Assembly (NCBI GenBank): GCA_018389105.1
Contig: JACATO010000933.1
Span: 1,030,647 to 1,094,646, forward strand
Reading direction: 5' to 3'
Source: Nautilus pompilius
Lineage: Eukaryota; Mollusca; Cephalopoda; Nautilida; Nautilidae
Length of the DNA stretch: 64,000 nucleotides
The notes under the pieces were generated by a model, which saw only the letters and a list, made by a program, of their open reading frames with translations, was not told where the DNA came from and made no database searches. The translations under genes were made by a program, and so were the position numbers. Positions 14,901 through 29,900 of this stretch are shown piece after piece. The number at the start of each line of letters is the position of its first letter. Position 1 is the stretch's first letter.

Positions 14901-17900
14901 CACTTTGGCAATAGATTCTTATAAAATGTTTGTTTTTTTTTTTGCCTATTTCTTCTTTACATGCATTGAAGGACAACTGGTCATTAACTTGTTTGTTAAA
15001 ATTCTTCAATTTTATAAATGTCTGATAATGCAAATCACTTTTTAATATTTACAGAAATCACTATCTTTACCAATTGCTTTTTTCTACTGCCTATAGTCTG
15101 CATGTATTTGTAAAAGCTTTCTCCCCTCTTTAACCTGGGCTACAGGAATGACATCAACAAAGGCATTAAGTTGCCATCTTGACTCACTTAGTATTTAAGT
15201 TGTATGTTTCTCATACTATGCAGGACTGAATCTGCACCAGTTACTACTGAATAAAGTTTATAGATATTTGGCAAGTTTTGGCTCTTTGGGATAATCAAGT
15301 CTACCTGATGGTCTTATAAATCTAAGTATTTTGGTTTCAGGAATTTTCATTAAATACTTTTGAATTTTTTTTCATAATCATTATTTGAATCATCTTTCAT
15401 ACCAAAGAATTTGTTACTCTTAGAAACATTCTGTTTGCCTGTCTTTATCTGACACAGCTTAACTCTTTCTAGTTTGTCTTTGGGTTCAGTTGCCCCGACA
15501 CTGAACAGTCTTAACTACACTTTAAAATTGTCAATTCCTCTTTTATCTATGATGTTAGTCCAAATAAACTATGGGATAAAAATGGATAACCTACCAGAAA
15601 CATCAAAATAATAACTTATAGACAGGTAAAAATTCATATTCTGTCCTTAAGAACAATAGAATTAAAGATTGATGAGAAAAATGAATTTAAACTATCAGTG
15701 TTATTATACAAGCTTCTGTTAAGAATCAAATAAGCGATAGAATTTTGTAGAAATGAAATAAAATTATATGTAACAATCAGCTAAATACACAGAAACAAAA
15801 ACCATGGATGGTAAAACCAATGATGAGAGGCATCAGAACACACTGACTAATACACAGGTGCTATTTGAAGTAGTGATAATTAGAAAGATTGCTAAACTGT
15901 ATGCATAAGACAATGTCCACATGTGTAAAAAAATACCTTAATTGCTTTTTCTTTGGCTAAACAACATGATGTAATGACATTGATCACCAGTTTGCAACAA
16001 AGTGAACCATCAGGTGAGCACCAAAAGCTAATGGCAGTGTTTTGTTTGAAAAGAATAGACCAAACTGGAAAGGTAGCTGTGGAGAGAAAGAGCTTCAAAT
16101 GGCTCCATGGTTATGCCACTGATTTCCAGTGGCTTTAGTTTTCCTAACATTTCATTCTGAGTTTAGCCCTTAAAACTATTAAAAACATATATATATAATA
16201 TTACACAATTAGTTTTTTTTTTTTTGGATCTTTTAAACTACCAACTGTTTGCTATATGTTATGCAGTATTATTGGACAGTGCTATGCTTTATAAAATGTA
16301 TTTTAAACTGATGGTCTGATATGTGCAGGTGCCCAAACAGTTATTCCCTTTTGTGGGCTAAAAAATAAACTATTGCGCTGAAAAAACCTGTTCTTCTAGT
16401 TCATGCAGAAAAATAACTGAACAGTCAATATTTCTATATGAAATTCTTTTCCTTGTTTTTCTATCCAGTTCATACTTAAGTAATATACAGGGGAGACTAT
16501 CTTTTAAGAAGTGTTTCTGAGTGAAAGGATGGCAGTTATCAAGCAGAAAGCTGAAAATTATCCATTTGAGTTTAATAACCCTTTGGTGACTGACACTTTT
16601 GGAAATGGTAAACAACTGAGTGCTACCACTGATTTACCAGGATGATGTTCTATTGAAAGGCCATTGCTGATTGGCCTACACTATTTATAGGGAACCATTC
16701 AGCAAGGCTTTCAAGCTGATAGATTGTCTGTGTTGTCTTTTGCTTACTAGTTATGTTTTAGTGACAATGGAAACAAAAATCTTAATCAATTGCAGTTCAT
16801 AACTTTTGTTGCTGGCTGAGATTGGTAGGTTTTAATCCACTCCCTATGGGAACAAGATGATTTGCTGCAGCCGGTTCACCACAAGTTAGTTTGACCAGGG
16901 TGTGGTGGCTTGTGGACTTAGAATGAAAGACAGTGGAAAATGGAGAGTAAATAAAGCATAAGAGATAATAAGGAAGCAATAAAATTAGCCAATTTATAGT
17001 GCATCTTTTACAATGGGGGGGTATTATGATTTTTGGGATCCAATATCCATTATTGGCAAAAAATTATAAGACTTATGAACAACAGAATGGTGTAGTTGTA
17101 AACTTTACTTTGACAGTGGCCACTTTTTGGCAGCATCTACTTATATCAAAAGAATAAAAAATCCGGTATGTTGATGGAACATTTTGAACCACGCTACTAT
17201 TATTTTTTTTTACTCAGGTCATACTTGCATAAAGGTTTTGTAGTGTTCATCCATTTTCTACGCTTTGCTACCTAATGAGAAAAGGAATACATATGAAAGA
17301 CTCTTCCAAATTATTAAACAAGATGAACCTGAAGTTTCTTCACAATCTGTTTCGTGTAATTTTGAAAATGCAGCATTCAGTGCAGTAAAGAATACCTTTC
17401 CTGATGTGCATCTTAGCAGATGCCTTTGTCATCTTAATCAAATATGAAAAGACCTGAATGGCAGCTGTCCCATAGGTATAATAATGATGCTGATTTTTGC
17501 ATTGAGCACAAAAATTATCACTGTGCTTGCATTTGTACCTAGCACAGGCTTGGACAAGGTCATAGACAGATTGACAGAAGAACTGCAGCCACTACTCGAT
17601 TAGTTTGAAGATGATTATGTAGGCTTCCCAGGTGCTTGAGGAAATGGAAGGCATCTGCCACAGAAATGTGGTCATTGTACAACAGAGTTCCCAACAAAGA
17701 AGATGTGACCAACTACCAGGCAGAGGCTGCGCATCAAGGGACTCTGGCAGAATTTAGAATGATACACTCAACAATATAGAAAGTCATAGATGGCCTCCGT
17801 AAAGTGCATCATGGGCACAATATATATTATAAACAATTAATGGCAGATCACAACCCAACATGAAAATTGAAAAAAATATCATCATCATGATGCTGATGAC

Positions 17901-20900
17901 TATATATTCAAAATTACTACAGATTGTAATAGCATGGACATTATAACATGTTTTCAGAGATTAGCAAGTAATTACAGTATGAAGTAACGTTTGTGACTTA
18001 CATTTACTACATTAAATTATTGTATTGACTTAAATTTGTGTAAAATTAATTTTATTTATTTAAATTCAGATATATTTCCACTGCTTTTGAAGTGATTCCA
18101 GAAGCATTGCTAGGCACTGGCAAACTACATGTATTGTACATAGTAACCCTTGTGGCAAACTGGCTGTGGCAAACCCACTCCCTATAAACCAGGGGTACAT
18201 TGCTATTGTTATTATTTTTATCGAACAAGAAGGAAAAGATTCCCATGAAGTAGAATGTTTGTTTGTTTGTTTTCTTTTTGCATTTCCTGTCTCATAATGA
18301 GGGAATAAACTAATTAATAGTCAATGCAGGGCTTAAGCCTGATGAGGAAAGATAATCTGGATGTAGGTTCAGTAGCTAGTTCTCTTACAAGTTCCAAGGT
18401 GATGAGAAGCCTGAAATAACTTTTTTTATCATTCTGTAGATAAAACATCATAACTTTCTTTTCTTATCTTGAAAAAAATCTTTTTATATTAACAGTGATT
18501 TTAAAAAAATGACCAGAGATGGCTTAAGAATTTTGGTGTGTAATATTTTTTTTTTTTTTTTTTTGTAAATTTACTGAATAAGTTTTATTTATGCTTAAAA
18601 AAATTTAATTTAGATGCTGAGGGTGGATACAAGGATAAAGTTTGTGGCAGGTGTCATTTTCTCTGCAGAACTTGGAAAAGCAAGTTTTCTTTTTTTTTCT
18701 TCTTTCTTGTCTCTGAAGCCTTTTGCTGAAAAACAGGAAGGTTTTCAGAGACATTTGGTTTCTCAGTTGTTGAGAAACACAGATCATATGTCCTGTTACT
18801 CATGCAGCATCATACTGTAGACTCCTGGTGTAATAAGAAGTCTTTAGCATGTATTCGGGGCTGCAAAGTATGAAGCGGTTTAATTGATACCTAGTCCAGA
18901 TGTTGGGTGTTAGCTGCCAGACTTCCACATGTTAATTACTGATACTCAGGAAATTTATCATAGTATTTAAATCGGGCATGAGAATGTTTTAAATAGCAGA
19001 ACTTGTGTTACTACCAGGATTTTAAACTTTTTTTTCTTGTTTCACTTGTTTGTAAAAAGAAGTGGTAAGGAAATATTAGCTTTAATAATATAATTTTAAC
19101 TTTTAAATGCTAAACTTAGAATAGTACAACTGAATGATATTTCTAATTGTGCATAAATTGGCATAGTGAAAAGTGCTTATAACATTAGAGATTTTTATCA
19201 AAGTTAAAATTTTAGTCATATAATTTCTAGTTTAAATGAAAACTTTATATCCTAAGCATTTAATTTCCGTTTAAAGTTCATATTAGTACTTTTCATTGTA
19301 TTTTTCACTTTATATTATTTTTGGAAAAGCAAAGGTCAGTTTGTGAACTGTTAAGCTTTATGAAAGAGCTTACAGTCATGAAACGATGTTTTTCCTGGCA
19401 CATAAAGTATTTTTCAAAACTGTTAATTTTTATATAAATCTTTGGAAAGAGAAGAAAAAGTTACCCTATTTACTTGATTTACGCACATTTAATATACACA
19501 AATTTGTAGTTACACTATTAATTTTTTTTGGTATGGTTTGACAGTGCACGACACCCGTCTATCAGCTAAGTTCACTGTCAACTGATGAAGGTAGATACTG
19601 CCTGTTTATCTCTGCAAATGTTTTGTACAGCATAAAAAATACTTTGTACTATAGGATGCATATCTTTAACCCTGTTTGCATAATTAATATTTATAAACAA
19701 TATTTAATGTGTAAGAGATGAAGATATGACCAAAATTATTTGTATTTTATGTTCACTTAAACCTTTTAATATGCTCTGTGTCTGGCAACCATGCGAGTGT
19801 TGACAGACAAGAGCGAACCCATCACTAATGTGTGTGAATATGTGTAATTTATGCTGAGTAGATGAATACTTATGTTTATGTACATTTATTCATTCTCATG
19901 TTTCAGACAGCTGAACATATATTTAGTGTTGAAATGAGAAACAAGAGAACGAGTTGCTGGAGGTGGAAGACTGTTGATCACTACAAGATGACACAAAGCT
20001 GATCTTTTCGATAATGTTACCTTGTGGATAACAGTCTTATGTGTAAATTTATTTCTTTTAAACTTTTCTTAATAAACTATGGATGCATACAATTAAATGC
20101 TTAGCTGCCAGACTTTATTATTGATGTAGTTTTTAGTTGCCTAGTTATTTTACAGGATTAGAAAGAGAGGAAAAAAGTTTTTATCGTTTGTCGTAACTCC
20201 AGTAGCAGCGCAGCAGGCAGGCTGGAATGGTGTGTCTTGAGTCTCCACAGCCAAGGGCTAGCAAGATCAGGGTTTTCTTTCAGTAAGGACTCAAATCTAA
20301 AAGTACGGAACATAACTCCCTGTTTACTGTGTAATAATAGGTTTGAAATACACTAATTTGATTTGCACACCATTTTATAGGAACACCGCCACCTGTGTAA
20401 GTCAAAGGAGTACTGTGTGTGTAACATGCTGTCTCCCAGCTAGGCACACCTGTCAACTGGATGACTGGCATGCAATAATATTTCTAATGGTGCTAGTGTA
20501 TATTAAAATCAACACGGTAGATAGCATCATTAAAAAAACTATCATGGAAAACTTGTAAGCATCTAAAGAGGATTATGACAATGTGGCTGACAATAAAAGT
20601 CCTTTTGCAGTTGCACCAGCAGATACCAACATTGAACGTTCTTGTGATGGAGGACTATTGCTTGTTAGTAAGATTAGTTTGGGAAGTGTGGAAACAGTAC
20701 TCTAGCATCATCTGGGTTTCCATAATTGATATTTTGCCTGTTTAAAAAGTCTAAATAATTAAACAATAGATTGTTTTACACATGTTGTTTACCAGATCTG
20801 ACTAAACCTAGTTATGCTTTATCTTTAGTTAATTTATTATGAAGAAGGGCTGGAGAATGTTTTCAGTGTTAATAGAAGGCCCTTTGGGTTTTGATTTTTT

Positions 20901-23900
20901 CATTTATAGCTAGCAGGTGAACTTGTGTAGTGCAGGGAATATAATAAAAAGAATATTCACACTTTGTAAATTGTTTTCAAAATCTAAATCACCACCAGGT
21001 TGGAGCATAAACGCCATTCCTTAGAGTCCGACACCTTTACTCACTTCTCGACATTTGCAGTCAGTGGTCAAGATGGTTCTGTAAGATGGCACCACCTGCC
21101 TGGTGATTTTGGGGGAAACCGGTCTGAGGCAAAGGTTTGTAGCTTTTTAATAGAGAGAGATTTGCTGAGAAAAATCAAATGACATCAGACAAAACTTTTG
21201 TGCAAGCTCTCTACCACAACTAGTAGCAATGTCTGAATAATGAAACTGTGAAAAAGAAAAAAAAAGAGGTTGATGTCTTGCTTCATTTTAAATCCATTGC
21301 TGTCAAAGAAAGTAGTAATTATTATGTTACTTTGGAGAATTTTTTGTGTGTTTACCACTTGTTTGTAGTTGTAATTCTAGATTCATAGACAGGTAAAATT
21401 TTTAAAACAGTTGAGTCTCCATTGTTTAGGCAGTATACTTTTGATGTTTTTGTTTTGTCAATTGTTTTTCTCTTCCTTCCTTTTTTCTATTTTAAAGTGT
21501 AAATTAAAGCTGAATGAACTACACCCATGAAATATAGGAAGTTGAAAACTTCTAGAATCCTCTGATTTTAAAGTTTTTTTTTTCTTTTTTAAGGAGTTTT
21601 GGAAAATAAAAGCATCAGGAAGAACAATAAATGAAAATTAATTCTCTGGATAGATGCCAAACAGTATATTGACTGAAATTAGTAGTTTTTTTTTTAACTT
21701 TATTTCTCTTCCAAATATTTTACATTCTTATTTTCTCAACCTTCTAGTCATGGGGTCATTTGTTTAGGGGAGCCAACTTAGGTTCATTAGATTCTTTTGG
21801 GTAGGGAACTCCTAATTTCTTAATTTCAAAGGGAGAGGGTTTGATTAAAGATAGTTATTTGGATAAGGAAAAGATCAGATGCCAATTCCTGGTGGAAATT
21901 TTATTCAGGTGTGGAGTAGAGTAGCTCAAGTATCTACTTTTAGCCTCTGCCAAAAGCTTCCTGTTAGACCAGTAATAATCTTTTCTTCAACTTGATTACT
22001 ATTTAAGTTATAGCTCTGAAGCAGTAGACTTCTTACCCTGGCTTCCTATCTAAAAACTACAACAAACCTCATGGATTAAATAAGGCAAGGATATTTGTTA
22101 ATCATTTGTCTGTAAGATGAGAGAAAAAGATTTGTTTACATTGATTACCTAATAGTGAAGCATTGTTCAGGTGTAGTCAGGCATGTCCGGTATTTGGTTG
22201 CAGTAACAAGTCTTTTCTTACAACAAGAAAGCTAGATATTTCCTCCAGATATTGTATAATATTAATTATAAAATATAACATTTTACAGTTCAGCACCATA
22301 ATTTTCCCTTAGTTGAAGAACATCATATGTATTATTTATGATTCTGCAGGACGTACTACAAAAACACTTTGTTCCAATAATTTTGGAGCCTAATGTATCT
22401 GTACATTAACTAAACTCACTGCAACTTTTAATCTATACTCAGACAGGCTCTGTGAATAAATGACGCAAATTAAAAATAGGTGCTCCAGATGAACCAAACA
22501 GGAAATGAAAAAGCCCCAGACACACAGTCAATTAACTTGTGAATGTTTCTGTGGTTTCTGCAATATTAATTAGGGTAATGCTCTAGTAAGGAATCTACCT
22601 ACTTTGTAAAATGTATGTTGTACTTTAGTGTTGATTTTTCAATCGTCCAAATACTCTACTAGATATATTCATTTATTTTTCTCATTTGGGTGATTAGTAG
22701 AACTCACTTTATCTTAGTGGTTCAGGATTCAAAGCCATAAACCTAATTTTATGGCCACACAATGTACTACATTTACATATTAGTCACTGAGGATTTTGGA
22801 ATCTGACGTCTTTAGTTTACTTGTAAAGAAACAGTGATCAGAAATTAATGGTTGGATTCTGTTATAAGTTGTCAATGAAGGAATGATTTATCTACAGTTT
22901 CTGTGGATGTAGGAGATTCCTGAGCCTTATACATCTGCTAAGTATGTCCCAGAGATATTCATTGATAGTAAGACTTGATGATATGGTGGTTGGTCAATTC
23001 TAGCGATTTTATTGTCCCTAAGAAATGTAGTAACTTTGTGGCCTGGTGGTGTTGTGGAGCATGACTGATGGTACCAGTTATTGATGAAGAAACAGAAGTG
23101 TCGGTTTTACAATTTCACAGTCTCACCAACTATGTTCTCTCCCTATGCCACCATAACAATCCTGCTGAATGTCATTTGGCAAGAGCACAGCTCTTGACAC
23201 CACCATGTAACATGACCTTCCATCAGAAAAGAAAAGTTCAGATTGAACTGACTTAGAAAATGTTGTGTCATTGGACCTTGTTCACTGATGTTTATTGCAC
23301 TTTCTTTTTCTGAGCTATCAAGTACAGTGATGATGATTTCTCAAAGGGAGCCTGACAGATAATCTTGCTTAAAGTTGATTTCTGATGGTTTGTCTGGTTG
23401 GCCAAGTCCTGACTACCAGCAAGTATTGTTGGATCTGGGGAACAGTGACTGACTACCCTCCCTGCAGAGCAGTAATCTGATTGTTCATTTATCACGAGTA
23501 TCTGAATACACTCACCTATCCTCCAGTATGGCATACCAAACTTGGCTGCTGAAATGGATGGCAACTTCAAATGCCTCGCAACATTTTGCAACAGGCCTGT
23601 TTCAAGGAGAGTTGTGAAATTTACTGCACAATCGATGTTGGCTACTTTGGACCCACAGATTTATACCCATCAATTAGCATGCATTTTGAAACTCATGCCT
23701 GTACATATGATTTGATTATTATTTTTTAGCATGTGTTATCAGTACTTGTTTTTTTGGGTTTAGACCTGTGAATCAACAGAACTTGTTTGTGTTTTGGCCA
23801 CTTGTAATAATTTTGATAAAATGTACCAAACCCAAATATTCCTAGATTGTGTGCCTTTGTTTTTTTTAGCCATCTCTAGCAAAATGAAGAAGAAATTTAG

Positions 23901-26900
23901 TTAAAAAAACACATATACATGAAGTATTGTGCAAAATTATGCCATGACCTTGAAATTTGACCTCTGATTCCAAACCATATCTGTTGGTGAAACTGTCTCA
24001 AGTTCCCTCACCCTACATAACTCTTTGTAAATAATTTGTGACAGAAAAATGTACTATTGTGGTTGACAGTTATGGAAATCTTACAAAATTTAGAGGCCCC
24101 ATGCCATATTTTTTGTCAAACCATTTAAATTAGCATTAATACTTCATGTGCACTATTGTATTTAGAGGACCATTGTACGTGTATTGTAATTACAACAATA
24201 CCAAGAAAAATATGAAACATGGCCTTATACAGATTTGATAACATTGCACAGCTACAGCAGCATTACTTTTTCAATAAACATCTAAATAATAAATTAATTT
24301 GTGTACATTTGGTCTCATCCCTGAGTTATTTTGATAACAGTCCTGAAGTACTCCCTCAAATGATTATATTTCAAACTGGTTAATCTTTATTTCAAACTTT
24401 TTGACATTTCAGATGTTTTAGACATGGAAATATCCTTAGGAAATATGTAGTTACATTTGTTTTGATCTTAAGAATGGTTTTTAAAAAAAACAATAAAATA
24501 GACAGGTATATTATTTGTTAATATGTGTGTGTGGTTTCAGCCATTTAGTTGTTTGTACAGATTGTCATGAGATAGTACAAAACTTTTCAGTTTTTACTTT
24601 ATGGGATTAACAAAAATAATTATGTGTGTACATTTTTTGTAAATGACTTATAGACTGAGCATCATTGGAAGCTGGCTCTAAGGAGAAGTTCAAGCCATGT
24701 GGGGGAGCTGCCATGGACTACCTACAAAGCTGATCTGTTGAAACATCTGGCAAGTACAAACCCATGCTTCCTTCCAGGATGTTCAACCAAAAATGTTTTG
24801 GGAGTGCCTTGTGTCTTAAAGCTTGGCTCTGACTTCCATTTGTAGCAACTGCAATATCACTATCATCAAGGACATGGAGAAGATATTGGAAAACTAAACT
24901 GAACTAATACCAACCAGAGTTACTTAAAAAAAAATACACACACACAACCTGCTCAAACAGCAATTTATCTTGTTATCTCTACTAAAAATTAAATCTATCA
25001 TTCTATTTTATGGGAAGCTCTAGTCAACCCTGGGTTCCTTCTTGTGCAGAGCAGCTCTTACTGTAATTTTATTTTTTAAACATTCTAAGAAATTATTATT
25101 GTGGAAGACATTAACACTTGGTTTAGAAGAGAAATGTCATCGGTTTTTCCCTGATTCAGTTTAATACAGAAAAGCCACAGAAGTGTGGACATCAGTAATA
25201 ATATACTCTGCCTTTCAGAAAATTAACTTTCTGTCATATACATGCACACACATCACACAGACAGTTATAGTCAGATGTGTATTAAAGGAGTCTATCAAGG
25301 AGATTTTAAATACAAGTAGACTAAATTTAGCCATTAGCTTTTCCCATCTATGCAGGATTTGCTGTTACATTGTGGACCAGAATTTTAGAGAGAGAGAGAT
25401 TTTATCTGAAAATCAGGGTATATTACACAGGACCCTGACTTAAGAGTGACATATCTTATCTAAAGATTAAGATTGGGTTAAGTCAGTAAAAATTTATTCT
25501 CTCTCTCTCTCCTCCCTCTCTCATGGGTCCTTTCTTCCATACTGAACTATTTCTAAAACATCAGTATTACCCACCTATGTCACTTCCTAATTATTTTGCT
25601 TTGAGAATTGAAAATCTAAATGCTAAAAACAATTTTATTAGTATTTCATACTTTCTTTAAAAAAAAATTGTAACACCTAGATTTACCACACTAGTCTAGG
25701 ATATAGTTTTGTTCTAATTGAATTACTACTATTAAAGTATCATTCTTTGATTTACTAGTAACTTTGTTTTTCTTTATTGTCTTGTATTTAACACTAAAGT
25801 TTATTGATTTATGAAAATCTCACCTAAGCAAAACAAAGAAACTACATTATATGCTTTAGTTGACCATTGATTTCTGCAACCTGACTGTGAGCTATTTAAG
25901 GTTATATAGGATCCTCCAATACATGGCCTTTTTGATCCACTTTGAGATGGTTGTAGTCAGGGTTAGTAATTTTTTTTTTTTACTATATTATTTTAATGGG
26001 TTGCCTTTTATTTTTGGTTTTTCCTAAGTTATAAAGCTCATTTTCATTAATTCTGGAAGTAGCTGTTGTGTCTAAAATGTAGCAAGGACATGCTGCTGCT
26101 GCTGCTAACATCATCAAGCTGTTTTTCTTCAGCCACTGTAACTGGGTATAATTGATCTAACTAGACACAAGGAATTCCAAACAGGAAAATCTTACAAAAT
26201 GGCCAACATGTACAGTACACAGAAGATAGAAAGCTAAAATCTAAATTTTGATAGCAATTCCCCAGCTGTTTCAATGGGTGTGAATAGGGTTTGACTGAAA
26301 AAATTTGTAGCACTTCATTTAGTCTGAAATAACCAAACTTTGAGAAGGGAAATGTTGACTTGAAATGCTGGAATCTGGCAGTCATAATTTCTCTCCACTT
26401 CCTCACATTTACATTGGTGTCTGACTTCAGAACTGTGGATATAGGAGCATTATAAAATAAACATTCAGCATGGTTATTAATGATATAGCAGTGGAATAAG
26501 TTTAGGCACACAGTTTAGTGAGCTAAACTCTAAAATCTTGTATGCTCACCTTACTACTATTCCATGGTGACAGACATTGTTGTGTATAAGTTATAATTAA
26601 ACATCAGTTTATTCCACCCTAATCTGCACATAAATTAGAATGGAAATGTTCTTTATCTGTTGATAAAATAATAGGCAAAATCAAGGAATGTCTTTGATAT
26701 TTTATTGTTGTTTTTAAACTAGCCTCATACCTGGAGCAGCTTAAGAGATACCTCAGCATCTCTTGGACGAGTAGAAAAGCAGCTGGAAGACAAGAGGGAA
26801 GAAACACGAGAGGGATTCACTCAAACCATCCAAACTGCTTTGAATTCAGAGCATCTTGTTGGGTATGCCTATGGTGGACACCGTCCACACAATCCAAATG

Positions 26901-29900
26901 ACCATGTCCAAAACCCAAATGCGCTTATCATTCACAATCAGTTTGGAATTGAAGTGTTGAGCATTGTAAGCGGCCGACCAATCACACAGCTTCCCCTGCC
27001 ATCTGAATACAGCACCTATGTAGACTTTGACAGTGATGGAGATATTGAACGAATTTCTTCCATTGGACCCAATGACAAGAACCCTTGCTTTGTGGATGTT
27101 GTCAGGGTTCATCCCGACACAGAAAGTTTGAACCGTATTTCAGTATGTGTCACAAAGCGCCTGTTTTGGTCAAGATCCTGGAGTCATGAAGAGGATATCT
27201 ATAAATTTTTACCACCACTTGTAATCGAGAGGTGAATAATGATGAATGTCACAACTTTTCTCTCCACACCTAAACTATGCATAAGCTACTTAATTTCTGA
27301 AAAAACACTAGTATTTTTTTGAAAATCTAACAGCTTCATGGTTGTCATTATTTTATAAAAATAACATTTGTAGTTAGAAATGTTAATAGTTGAGGAACTT
27401 TTTGATCTCATTGAGCTTAGAGAAAATCACAAATAGTCACAAATTCTATTATTACATTTTTTGTTTGTTTTTAGGGGGGTTAATAATTTTGCTGTGTTTC
27501 CAAAGTAAACAAATGATTTTTAAAACAGATAAGGCATAAACTATTAATCTCTTCTGATGAAAATTCTGAGTTGTTTGAATCTTTGGACTATTGAGGCTAA
27601 GTGACATTGGTAATATGTTGCTTTGTTTTTGTATGTTCATCTATCCTTTTGGCTATACATAAACTTCCTTTGTGAGATTTGTATTTCTTAGGATCCTTCA
27701 GTCATGCAGCATTAACAGAATCATAATTTGAGGAATTCCTCAGTTTCATTCTCTAACAGACCCTCTAATTAACCTACAAAACAAGAGAACTGTCGCTTAG
27801 TAAATAAAATGTATTGGGGAAAAAATTACCCATTGTCCATTTTTTAAAAATTTCACATTGTAATTATATACATAAAAACAAAAAAGCATGGAATCATAAT
27901 TTAAAAATTTTTAGAATTAAATTTTAAGTATTTTTAAAACTTTTGTTTAGATATTCTTGATTAAAATTTTTTAAAAATATATATTGTGTAGGCATATTTT
28001 ATTGAATGATGTATTATTGTTTTTAATTTTTATTTTATTTTTCAGTGTTGCAAAAAAGTCGGGAATATTTCAGCATTTGATGGGCCACAGGCTACCAACC
28101 AGTAAGTCTGCATATGATATAATTACTGTATCGAGTTCGGGCAGAGTTACCTCCCATGGTGTGGATGGCACCTATCACTGGCAGGTATATGCAACTATTG
28201 TTTTTATTAATTCATGCATAGTTATGCATATAAGATGAAGAGAATGACTTCACTGGTATTGCTACAGACTTAGTGATATGGTACTGACTGACATGGCAGA
28301 CTGATGTTTTGTTATTAACCACTACTGATTTTCAGATGTGTAGAATTAAAACTATCAGACTTTGAATTAATTGCAATACATTTGAATGCCCAACTGACAG
28401 GTAAACGGGATTTATAATATTTTAGTTAAAGAAAAAAAACGTAAAACAAATATGTTCAAATGAACAAAAACAGCATCCAAATATACAGAAATATTTGTCA
28501 AGATATATGCACAAACTCTTCAAATGCCAGAAGACACAAGTTAAATCTGTTACATAAGTCTCAGTGACAGAAACTCATTTGTATATTTTGATGGATTAAG
28601 AAAAAATATTAAAGGAAAAAAGAAAACTAATCCTTTAGATGATTCATCTAAAGAAAGAATGCATCTACATTTTTAGTGATCAGAAAATATGAATTACAGC
28701 AAGAAAATCACGGTTTTTTTATAAGCTTTTTCATGGATCCTCTAATTGTGTATTTTCTTTCAGTAGTATTTGTTCAAATTGCTTGAAAATCAAGCAAACT
28801 ATTTGCAGTGCATTGTGGGAAGAATCAGTATCAAGTGTTTTTTAAATAGACATGACATATCCAAGTGTAAAAAAAGGAAATTGCAAATGTTACTTGCATG
28901 GTTTTTTACAATATTCACCACAAATATTTTGTAAGCCTCTATAATAAACAAGTAGCATGCGTTTTTCTCTCTTCTTTAGGTGCAGACATCAATTGCATGG
29001 AATGAGATTTCAGCAAAGGCTGTCAAAGAGAAGGGTGTCAACCAAGATCATTGGGAGAATTTCATCTCTTCCTTTCAGCCCAGCTACAGTAGTCTTTCAC
29101 TCCAGGTGTATGGACTAAAGGTAGACAACTGAGCTTGACTGAATCTGGCCTGTAAAGTACCTCAGACAGAGTTGGTTCTTTTATTAGAAACTGATTTAGT
29201 TTAATCTGCTAACTTCAAATTTTCCATACATTAAACACTGTGTCCAAAACTTTTTGATGGAAGTAATTCAACACTTGAAACTCTGAAATGCTTGACAAAA
29301 GATCTAAAGTGTTATTTAATTCAGACTTTTACCAAGTCAGTCAGTCTGTCTTTTGTTTTAGGTGGTTTCATCACTTTTTAAACTTTGGTAGGTAATGGTC
29401 AACTTTCAGCTTCTTCATATTATTTGACTAACTGGATGTTTGTCTGGCAATAATGCAGCCTATATTCACTATCAAAGAAATACATGCTACCAGTCGTTTG
29501 GGCTGAATAATAAAAAATTGAAGATTTTGGAGAATTTTCATTTATTTCAGAGAAAATATCTCTTTGAAACTGAAATATTTTACTATTGGTAAGAGATGGA
29601 GAAATGCTTGTTATGATAACCTGTAAAAAAATACATTTTGCAGTCAACATTTTAAATGAAAAATCCATCCTATTAATATTTTGTGCATATGCATGTTAAG
29701 CAACTACAAACACTTGCCTGTGGGGTAAGGCTTGATGTGGTCCATCCAGAGTCGACAAAAAGAACCAATTGTCTGAGCAGAAGTTGACATCACAGAATTG
29801 TGTTTATCACTGCTGTTTTGAAATCTTATACCAAGCCATGTCCTTGATCCACTGTGTGGATTTCTGGTCAGTAAATTTAGCTGGGTTCAGTTGCTTGGAT

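Larger units (their letters stand above)
9147..20998 (+). other. Intron 2 of the FG-GAP gene (11.9 kb)
   Basis: The longest intron. It contains a SWIM-like decayed segment (about 14.5-15.2 kb) and a MULE transposase relic (17.1-17.85 kb). At 12852-12865 there is a 14-bp palindrome (GCTGATTAATCAGC) and at about 12883-12907 a hairpin with GTTAGGT/ACCTAAC arms, which look like ends of small transposons. The remainder is AT-rich with homopolymer runs and no supported gene. Confidence 0.75.

Noticed and set aside
26161..26511. 116-codon minus-strand ORF in intron 4
   Set aside because: No motif, intronic, antisense to a constrained gene and AT-rich like the rest of the intron.
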